Below, piece by piece: positions 58,001 to 64,000 of a DNA stretch of 64,000 nt. The stretch comes from Corynebacterium sp. p3-SID1241 (lineage in GTDB: Bacteria > Actinomycetota > Actinomycetes > Mycobacteriales > Mycobacteriaceae). The translations under genes were made by a program, and so were the position numbers. Position 1 is the first letter of the stretch, and each line of letters begins with the position of its first letter. The notes under the pieces are model-generated. The model worked only from the letters and a program-made list of their open reading frames with translations, was not told the DNA's origin and made no database searches. The stretch covers positions 62,001-126,000 of the forward strand of contig JALXWS010000004.1 of the NCBI GenBank assembly GCA_025144025.1, given 5' to 3'.

Positions 58001-58942
58001 CTAGAGGTATGCCGCCAGCTTGTCGACGGCCCTCGGAGTTCCCACTTCTTCCGGTAGCCACGGAACCTCGCGCACTGGGGTCTGTGGGAGCTTGGCACGT
58101 AGCAGCGCGAGCGCCTCATCCTCGGCGGCTCGCCGGGCGGCCAAGAACTCGCCTTGGTCGGGCGGGGTGCGCCGGTTGACCAGCATGGACCCCACACGCA
58201 CACCGTTGCTGGTGAGGTCGGCATGGAATTCGGATGACTCCAGCACGGGCAGGCGCTCGGCGGTAAGCACGATATGAAAGACCGTGCGTGAGGAAGTCAG
58301 CGCTTCGCGCAGCTGGGCAAAGCGCTCGCGGCGCTGGAAAAGTGTGGCGCGAATTTCCTGATTGCGCCGGTCCACCGGGTCATTATCCGCGCCGCTTCCT
58401 TGCGACATTCCGCGCACCAGCGAGCCGAATTTATCGGATTTCTCACGCCGGGAGAGCAATCCATCGGTATAGGCAGCCATGATCTCCGGCAGGGCCATCA
58501 GCCGCGAGGTATGGCCAGAGGGAGCGGTATCGAAAATGAGGTAATCAAAGTCGGATTCCTCCACGACGAGGGCAGCGATGCGCTCCAGCAAAGCCGCCTC
58601 CTGCGTGCCGGGCGATTGCCGGGCCAAGTCGAGGTGCTTTTTCACCTCACCGTGCAGGTGCTCGGGCATAAAGCGGCGCATTGAGTTTTCCACCTGCGCT
58701 AGGTGTTGCTCCGTGGCGCGTGCCGGCTCAATCTCGATGGCGGAAAGGGCAGGGGTGAGGCTGACGGGGGCGTCGCCAAGCGAGGCACCAAAAATATGCC
58801 CCAGATTATGCGCCGGGTCCGTGGAAACTAAGCAGACGCGGTGCGCGCGGGACAAGCGCAGCGCGGTGGCGGTGGCCAGGGTGGTCTTGCCCACCCCTCC
58901 TTTGCCTCCGAAGAACATGATGGGTGCGGTCTCTAGCAACAT
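58001..58942 (-). CDS. ArsA/Get3-type ATPase
   Basis: 313 residues with the deviant Walker A FFGGKGGVGKTTLATATALR, switch I LVSTDPAHNLGHIFG and switch II IFDTAPSGHTSRLMALPEIM of the ArsA/Get3 family. A single ATPase half, the size of Get3, without its zinc CxxC. Such ATPases in bacteria are linked to arsenite efflux or membrane-protein handling; no arsenic genes are here. The ATG (58940-58942) overlaps the last codons of the Cys-Cys protein by 10 bases, so the two are translated together. Confidence 0.9.
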   Translation of the reverse strand: MLLETAPIMFFGGKGGVGKTTLATATALRLSRAHRVCLVSTDPAHNLGHIFGASLGDAPVSLTPALSAIEIEPARATEQHLAQVENSMRRFMPEHLHGEVKKHLDLARQSPGTQEAALLERIAALVVEESDFDYLIFDTAPSGHTSRLMALPEIMAAYTDGLLSRREKSDKFGSLVRGMSQGSGADNDPVDRRNQEIRATLFQRRERFAQLREALTSSRTVFHIVLTAERLPVLESSEFHADLTSNGVRVGSMLVNRRTPPDQGEFLAARRAAEDEALALLRAKLPQTPVREVPWLPEEVGTPRAVDKLAAYL

Positions 58943-59190
58943 TGAATATTCTCCAGCGGGGATCTATCCATTCCCATGCGTATATGCCAGGCGTGGAAAT
59001 CCTCATAGACCAGCGGCAAAAGCTCCAGGGTGTAGTAGCTGGCCGGGTTGGGGATGCCCAGGGCCTCTGAGACGACCAGCATCATGAAGAGATCGTCTTC
59101 CTGCTGCTGGGCCTTGGCAAAGCTGGCGCGGTACGGGGCCTGGTAGTACTCATTGAGCCCAGCCGCGAGTGCCTTAAGCTTGTCGAGCAT
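58933..59190 (-). CDS. Small protein ending in Cys-Cys (cory-CC-star type)
   Basis: 85 residues: MLDKLKALAAGLNEYYQAPY, then an acidic helix (QQQEDDLFMMLVVSEALGIP), NPASYYTLELLPLVYEDFHA, and the end NIQCC followed directly by the stop. A C-terminal Cys-Cys-stop is the mark of a small family described in corynebacteria and named after it; its function is not known. It overlaps cstA by 17 bases and the ArsA-like ATPase gene by 10 bases. The two Cys codons are the ones that overlap the ATPase start. No signal peptide or membrane helix. Confidence 0.8.
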   Translation of the reverse strand: MLDKLKALAAGLNEYYQAPYRASFAKAQQQEDDLFMMLVVSEALGIPNPASYYTLELLPLVYEDFHAWHIRMGMDRSPLENIQCC

Positions 59191-60886
59191 GCTCGGGCAA
59201 CGGGGCGTCGAGGTCTTCATCGCTCCACTCCAGAGGGGCCTCCTTGCGGGCGCGGGAGATGGCGCCGACGGCCTCCACAATGACCCAGATGGTGGCTACC
59301 ACGATGATGGCGTCCATGCAGAATAGCAGCCAATTCTGGCTAGTAAATAACGACTTTAGCTGCAGGAGTGCGGCCCACAAGGCCATGGCGGTAACGAAGA
59401 TGAGTGGGACGACCACTGGCCACGTCGGCCGACGTAGGTGGGTGAGGATGACCACCACGATGGCTAAGGTGAGGCCTGCCATGAGCTGGTTGGTGGTGCC
59501 GAATAGCGGCCAGATGGTCATGCCTCCTGAGCCGTCCGCGCCGGCGGAGAAAGTCAGCCCAAAGGCCAAGCCCACCGCAATGACGGTGGCGGCCAAGGCC
59601 TTAATACGGATTCCTATGATCTCGCCGATTTCTTGGACCACCAAACGCTGCAGGCGCACACCCGAGTCCATGGTGGTGGCCGCAAAAAGCACGGCCATGG
59701 TGGCCAAAATGGTGCCGGAAAGGGAGGTAGGAATGCCCATGCCTTCATTCATGAGCGCGCCGCCGCCTTGCACGAAGGCGTCCACGCCGCCGGCGTTCCA
59801 CTCGGAGTAGATTTCTTCCCACTGCGTGGTGGTCTTGAAGCCGGCGGTAGTAGCGATGATGGTGCCCAGTGCGAGCAGGCCCTCGCCCACGGCGCCGAAA
59901 TAGCCCACAAAGCGCACATCGGTTTCCTTAGCCACCTGCTTGGAAGAGGTGCCGGAGGCCACCACGCCGTGGAAACCGGAGACTGCGCCGCAGGCGATGG
60001 TGACAAAGAGAAGCGGGAAGATGCCTGGGGTGCCGTCTGGTACGTTTTCGCGCAGCGCTGGGGCCGCAATCGAGGGCCGAGTGATAAGGAAAGAGCCGTA
60101 CAAGATGGCCAGTCCTACGAAAAGCTGCAGGCCGTTGATATAATCGCGTGGCTGCAGCAGCACCCATACCGGCAGCATCGAAGCAATAAAGGCGTAGATA
60201 AATAATAAGATGATCCACACGCCGTTGGCGGGAATCCCCAAGACAGTATCTGGCAAGACCACGGGCACGCGGTCACCGATGATCATAAGCGCGTAGAGCG
60301 TAACAACGCCCACGATAGATACCAGCGGTAGGTTCCAGTTCAGGCGGTAGATGGCCTGGCCGATAAGTAGCGCCACGACGATGGCACCCCACGTGGGGAT
60401 GACGGCCGTGGGGGTGGATACCAGCAGGTTTGAGATGACAACGGCGAAGGCAGTATTCACCATCAAAAGCAACAGGAAAATGACGATGAGGAAGAGGTTG
60501 CGCCCGCGCTTGCCAATATAACGCCCGGACAAGGTACCAATGGACTGACCCTTGTGGCGCTGGGAGGCCCACAGAGCGCCGAGATCGTGCAAACCTGCGA
60601 AGAAGATGGTGCCGATGGTGACCCAGAGAAATGCCGGTACCCACCCCCAAATGACCGCTACGGCAGGACCGATAATCGGTGCGGCGCCCGCCACAGAGGT
60701 GAAATGGTGACCCCACAGGACGAATTTATTGGTAGGTACATAATCCACGCCGTCTTCCATGGTGTGGGCCGGAGTGGAGTAGTTCGGGGATAGCCGGAAA
60801 ATGCTCTTTCCTAGGAACTTGGAGTAGAGCAAGTAGCCGGCGACCATCATCGCGATGCCGACAATGGCGAGGACAAGAGAGTTCAT
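59174..60886 (-). CDS. cstA: Carbon starvation protein CstA (peptide/pyruvate transporter)
   Basis: 570 residues, about 15 membrane helices. Family marks: YVPTNKFVLWGHHFTSVAGA, APIIGPAVAVIWGWVPAFLW, HDLGALWASQRHKGQSIG, and the C-terminal PLFGTTNQLMAGLTLAIVVV. CstA proteins import peptides or pyruvate under starvation. It is the shorter form without the C-terminal extension of E. coli CstA; the usual YbdD/YjiX partner is absent and the Cys-Cys protein takes that place. First gene of the minus-strand unit; its upstream region has a palindrome (60918-60930). Confidence 0.94.
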   Translation of the reverse strand: MNSLVLAIVGIAMMVAGYLLYSKFLGKSIFRLSPNYSTPAHTMEDGVDYVPTNKFVLWGHHFTSVAGAAPIIGPAVAVIWGWVPAFLWVTIGTIFFAGLHDLGALWASQRHKGQSIGTLSGRYIGKRGRNLFLIVIFLLLLMVNTAFAVVISNLLVSTPTAVIPTWGAIVVALLIGQAIYRLNWNLPLVSIVGVVTLYALMIIGDRVPVVLPDTVLGIPANGVWIILLFIYAFIASMLPVWVLLQPRDYINGLQLFVGLAILYGSFLITRPSIAAPALRENVPDGTPGIFPLLFVTIACGAVSGFHGVVASGTSSKQVAKETDVRFVGYFGAVGEGLLALGTIIATTAGFKTTTQWEEIYSEWNAGGVDAFVQGGGALMNEGMGIPTSLSGTILATMAVLFAATTMDSGVRLQRLVVQEIGEIIGIRIKALAATVIAVGLAFGLTFSAGADGSGGMTIWPLFGTTNQLMAGLTLAIVVVILTHLRRPTWPVVVPLIFVTAMALWAALLQLKSLFTSQNWLLFCMDAIIVVATIWVIVEAVGAISRARKEAPLEWSDEDLDAPLPEHARQA

Positions 60887-60917
60887 GATGTGCGTCTCCT
60901 CATATGCGGGCAGGTGG

Positions 60918-60930
60918 CGTGTCTCACACG
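60918..60930 (-). promoter_or_regulatory. Palindrome upstream of cstA
   Basis: CGTGT (60918-60922) and ACACG (60926-60930) around CTC, 32 bases upstream of the cstA ATG, with CATATG flanking at 60901 and about 60954. This could be an operator; the site is not a clear GlxR match. The 226 bases between cstA and the phoX gene otherwise hold only the phoX terminator. Confidence 0.35.
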
Positions 60931-61045
60931 TGCGGACAGTATGCCATAACTCACATATGCATTTGCTTGTGGGGGAGACCAGCGGGTGGATTTATATTTG
61001 GAAGGCGCAGGCGGCGCAGTACCTCATGCTGCCGGCAGGGAAAAC

Positions 61046-61087
61046 AACAGCGCGGCCCCAGTTCCAGTGGAGGAACGAGGGCCGCGC
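61046..61087 (-). terminator. phoX terminator
   Basis: GCGCGGCCC (61050-61058) and GGGCCGCGC (61079-61087) form a perfect 9-bp stem with an inner stem (GTTCC/GGAAC). On the minus strand it is followed by TGTTGTTTTCCC. It lies 25 bases after the phoX stop. Confidence 0.8.
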
Positions 61088-61112
61088 GGTGGGTGCTTAA
61101 ACCAGGTGGTGC

Positions 61113-63215
61113 TTACTTCTTATCGACGCCGATATTGCCGCCCTTCTTCCACACCACAACCACTGCTGGGCGAGGGGTGGACTTGCCACCGTCAGGCCAG
61201 TGGGAGGTTTGCTTTTCAAAGGTGGCATCATCGGTTTCGCCTGGGTGCTGGACGTTGACCATCACGCGCTCATCGGTGACGATGGGGCCGCAGGTCTCAG
61301 CACCTGCCGGAACCGTCAAGAAGCACTTGAGCTCACCGCGGGTATCGCCCTCGGTGGTTACGGCGTAAAGGCCATCGTTGGACTCGAGCGCGTTGCCGTC
61401 GGTGGAGATCCACATATTGCCGTGGCTATCAAAGGCCAGGTTATCCGGGCAGGAAATTGGGGATACCTTCTCCTTGTCAAAGCCACCGAAGTAGGTATTG
61501 GCCTCCTTCGGATCGCCGCAGACCAGGAAGAGGTTCCAGGTGAACTTCTCACCAGCGTGGTCATCTTCAATCTCCATGACCAGGCCGTTCTTATTTTCCT
61601 TGATGGGAGCCCACTCCATCGGCTCTTCCTTGTTCTTCTTGGCGTTCTCGCCGGTAGCGCCGCGGTACTTATTGTTGGTCAGGGCGACGTAGACCTTCTC
61701 AGAGTCTGGGTGGACCTGCATATCCTCGGGGCGGTCCATCTTGGTAGCGCCCACCTTATCGGCGGCCTCGCGGGTGTAGACGGCAACCTCTTCGGCGGAC
61801 ATGCCATCAACGTGGGACTCGAACTTGTTGTTCTCCGTATCGGAGGTCAGCAGCTTGATCCATTCGCCCTTGCCGTCGAAGGCCCCATCCTCTGGCAGCA
61901 CGCCGGAGCCGTCAATCTCGTCCTCTGGGGAGTTGCCCTCTATCTTGGCCACGTACAGGGTGCCGTGGTCCAGGATGGTGAGGTTGTGCTCGATGTCGCC
62001 TTCTTTGTACTTCTTGGTGGAGATGAACTTGTAGATGTACTCGAAGCGGGAGTCATCGCCGGAGTAGCACACGACGGTGCCATCGGATGCGATGTGGATG
62101 TTGCCGGCCTCGTGCTTGAAGCGACCCAGCGCGGTGTGCTTGACCGGGGTGGACTTCGGGTCCAGCGGGTTGATTTCTACGATCCAGCCAAAGCGGTTCG
62201 GCTCGTTCGGCTCCTTGGAGACGTCGAAGCGCTTATCAAAGCGCTCCCACTTGCGCTGGGACTCGCCGTCTTCCATGCCGAAGCGCTCCAGGGACTCCTG
62301 CGCCTTCTTGTCATCCAGGTTGGCGTGAGCGAAGTACTGGTCAAAGTTCTCTTCGCCAGAGAGCATGGTATTCCACGGAGTGATGCCGCCGGAGCAGTTA
62401 TTCAGGGTGCCCTTGACCTTCTTGCCGGTCTTATCGGCGGAGGTCTTGACGTAATCGGAGCCGGCAGCTGGGCCCACCAGGGTGAATTCGGTGGTGGCGG
62501 TGATGCGGCGGTTTAGCGGGCCGAACTCGCGCTTGAGCTCGCCGGTCTTGCCAACCTTAGATACCTCCACGATGGAGTGGCCGTGGCCAGCCCAGCCGAT
62601 CTTGGCCTGCTCCTCGGTCGGGTTATCCGCATCGTAGTTGGGGAACATCTGCGGCTCGGTGGTGTACTCGTGGGAGCAGACGTAGATAAGGCGATTGTCA
62701 TCGTCCGGGTGCTCAATAAGGCCCGCAAAGTCATTGTTGAAGCCGAACTGCTTCTCAGCTGCCTCGGCGGTCTGGTTCTTGTCATCGAATTCCGGCGCGT
62801 CCTCAAACAGCGGGTCGCCCCAGGCAATGAGGACGGACTGCTCGTAGCCATCCGGGATGACCACTTCGTCCTTCTCGTTTGGCTGTACTGGGTCGAACTT
62901 CATGCCCTCTGCGGAGGTGAGCTCAACGTTCGCCTCAGAGGTTTTGCCGGCCTTGCCCTCGGAGGAAGAAGCCTCATTAGACGCATCATCCGGGTTGGAG
63001 CAGGCCGCCAAAGCAGCGCCGCCGCCAACGGTTACGACGGACAGGCTGCCCGCACGCAGCGCGGTACGGCGGGAGAACTGGTCAGCAAAGTACGGGTTAT
63101 CGGACTTGTTCTCGCACTCTCCAAAGCAAGCATTACCGCACTTGTAGGTGCAGGTCAGGCTGGAACGAGAGGATGCAAAGAGACTAGAGAGAAGGTTGCG
63201 GCCTTTAAGCGCCAT
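61113..63215 (-). CDS. phoX: Tat-exported PhoX-type alkaline phosphatase
   Basis: 700 residues of the PhoX/DUF839 family, calcium- and iron-dependent phosphatases. The N-terminus is long: four Cys spaced every four residues (Cys22, 26, 30, 34 in CTYKCGNACFGEC), then a twin-arginine signal SRRTALRAGSLSVV with a lipobox-like LAAC before SNPDD, so it may become a lipoprotein. The mature part has PDGYEQSVLIAWGDPLFEDA, NNDFAGLIEHPDDDNRLIYV, SHEYT, WEENF-like GEENFDQYF, CSGGITPWNTMLSGEENF and NLAFDSHGNMWISTDGN, the family's metal-site regions. ATG at 63215 follows GGAG by 9 bases; the start at 63263 is rejected. Phosphate control is likely but no clear PHO box was read. Confidence 0.88.
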   Translation of the reverse strand: MALKGRNLLSSLFASSRSSLTCTYKCGNACFGECENKSDNPYFADQFSRRTALRAGSLSVVTVGGGAALAACSNPDDASNEASSSEGKAGKTSEANVELTSAEGMKFDPVQPNEKDEVVIPDGYEQSVLIAWGDPLFEDAPEFDDKNQTAEAAEKQFGFNNDFAGLIEHPDDDNRLIYVCSHEYTTEPQMFPNYDADNPTEEQAKIGWAGHGHSIVEVSKVGKTGELKREFGPLNRRITATTEFTLVGPAAGSDYVKTSADKTGKKVKGTLNNCSGGITPWNTMLSGEENFDQYFAHANLDDKKAQESLERFGMEDGESQRKWERFDKRFDVSKEPNEPNRFGWIVEINPLDPKSTPVKHTALGRFKHEAGNIHIASDGTVVCYSGDDSRFEYIYKFISTKKYKEGDIEHNLTILDHGTLYVAKIEGNSPEDEIDGSGVLPEDGAFDGKGEWIKLLTSDTENNKFESHVDGMSAEEVAVYTREAADKVGATKMDRPEDMQVHPDSEKVYVALTNNKYRGATGENAKKNKEEPMEWAPIKENKNGLVMEIEDDHAGEKFTWNLFLVCGDPKEANTYFGGFDKEKVSPISCPDNLAFDSHGNMWISTDGNALESNDGLYAVTTEGDTRGELKCFLTVPAGAETCGPIVTDERVMVNVQHPGETDDATFEKQTSHWPDGGKSTPRPAVVVVWKKGGNIGVDKK

Positions 63216-63404
63216 TATTACTGCTCCAAAAGGGTCGAAAATATTGTTTACACACGGGGACAACCATATATATAAGGAGATCTCAGTAACTGTGCGTTGA
63301 CCCCGAGGTGACAGTGAAGTGAATTATGCGTAAATCTTTTCCGGGGTGAGGGTGGCGTGGGCTAAATCGCGTGCTGCGGTGAGGATCGACTACCCTAGGC
63401 TAAC

Positions 63405-64000
63405 GTGAGCGAGCAGAAGAATAATGAAGTAAACGATGTCCCTGAGCAGCTACGCATCCGCCGCGAAAAGCGCGATCGCCTGCTGGAATCCGGCGTAGAG
63501 GCCTACCCGGTCACCGTTGAGCGCACCATCTCTTTGAAGGATTTGCGCCACGATTTCCGCGTGGTGGCCGAGGGCGAAGAGCCGGGCACGGAAGAAGGCG
63601 TGACCTACCTGGCCCCAGGCGAGGAAACCGAGGTAACCCACGCCATTGCCGGCCGCCTTATCTTTATGCGCAATACCGGCAAGCTGTGCTTTGCCACCCT
63701 GCAGGATGGCGATGGCACCCAGGTGCAGGCCATGCTTTCCCTAGCGGAGGTGGGCAAAGAGCGCCTCGACGCTTGGAAGGCCGATGTTGACTTGGGCGAT
63801 TTCATCTCCGTGCGCGGCCGCGTAATTTCCTCCCGCCGCGGTGAGCTGTCCATCATGGTTTCCGAATGGACCATGGCTGCTAAATCTCTGCGCCCGCTGC
63901 CGGTGTCCTTTGCCGATATGGCAGAAGATACCCGTGTGCGCCAGCGCTATAACGACCTCATTATCCGCGAAGAGGCCCGCAAGAACGCCATGATCCGCGT
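63405..64000 (+). CDS. lysS: Lysyl-tRNA synthetase, 5' part
   Basis: About 198 codons, running off the right edge. GTG start: [20 protein letters not shown], then [20 protein letters not shown], an OB-fold anticodon-binding domain ([40 protein letters not shown]) and the beginning of motif 1 ([16 protein letters not shown]). This is the class II LysS order. A -10-like TACCCT (63391-63396) ends 8 bases before the GTG, suggesting a leaderless message. The catalytic domain is outside the window. Confidence 0.94.
   Translation, partial: MSEQKNNEVNDVPEQLRIRREKRDRLLESGVEAYPVTVERTISLKDLRHDFRVVAEGEEPGTEEGVTYLAPGEETEVTHAIAGRLIFMRNTGKLCFATLQDGDGTQVQAMLSLAEVGKERLDAWKADVDLGDFISVRGRVISSRRGELSIMVSEWTMAAKSLRPLPVSFADMAEDTRVRQRYNDLIIREEARKNAMIR

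Noticed and set aside
58933..59190. Cys-Cys protein as a YbdD/YjiX (DUF466) partner of CstA
   Set aside because: Position is similar but the sequence lacks the DUF466 pattern, and the Cys-Cys-stop end is different.
61200..62516. 438-codon open frame antisense to phoX
   Set aside because: Shadow frame of a well-supported gene; no recognisable motif.

Overview
The window is a piece of a mycolic-acid-containing Corynebacterium chromosome. The evidence is the gene order (fprA, pta-ackA, pknG-glnH-glnX; groEL2, porH, porA, ppk2; tilS, hpt, ftsH, folE-folP-folB-folK, panC-like, lysS), two tiny porin genes of the PorH/PorA type that are specific to the corynebacterial outer (mycolate) membrane, a serine/threonine kinase PknG, and frequent GTG starts and start-stop overlaps. 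The species cannot be fixed from the sequence alone. Coding density is high. I saw no rRNA, tRNA, CRISPR array or intact insertion sequence.

Region by region. 1-3.4 kb: a ferredoxin-NADP reductase (partial), then the acetate pathway genes pta-ackA. 3.5-4.5 kb: an antitoxin/PIN-toxin pair whose toxin appears cut short by a one-base frameshift. 4.6-9.6 kb: glnX-glnH-pknG on the minus strand, the amino-acid-sensing branch that controls 2-oxoglutarate dehydrogenase. 9.7-17.2 kb: NUDIX hydrolase, an ABC exporter, cardiolipin synthase, exonuclease III, a GNAT enzyme like the corynebacterial N-acetylglutamate synthase, peptide deformylase, and two small conserved actinobacterial genes. 17.3-26.5 kb: a YbdK-type carboxylate-amine ligase, a GT87 mannosyltransferase-like gene and a six-gene Mrp Na+/H+ antiporter operon (mrpA with fused mrpB). 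26.8-30.4 kb: an M20 dipeptidase and an OPT oligopeptide transporter, divergently arranged.

30.4-43.4 kb is an envelope and stress block: CIRCE-controlled groEL2, porH-porA, polyphosphate kinase 2, two secreted hydrolases, then a 1304-residue Pls/PosA-type nonribosomal peptide synthetase with its MarR regulator, a rhodanese and a DUF559 nuclease-fold protein. 43.4-55.3 kb is the conserved actinobacterial ppa / dacB-tilS-hpt-ftsH-fol run, ending in a degenerate PanC-like gene and a GNAT gene. 55.3-60.9 kb is a tightly packed minus-strand unit: cstA, a small protein ending in Cys-Cys, an ArsA/Get3-type ATPase and two aminopeptidase C paralogs. 61.1-63.2 kb: a Tat-exported PhoX phosphatase. The right edge holds the start of lysS.

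The most interesting items are (1) the Pls-like synthetase, whose adenylation pocket by eye reads like a lysine-activating domain; (2) the cstA / Cys-Cys protein / ArsA ATPase / pepC-pepC unit; (3) three tandem copies of a putative phospho-acceptor motif in a PknG that lacks the rubredoxin part; (4) the frameshifted PIN toxin; and (5) the PanC-like protein with altered active-site motifs. All assignments rest on reading the translations and DNA by eye; no database search was run.
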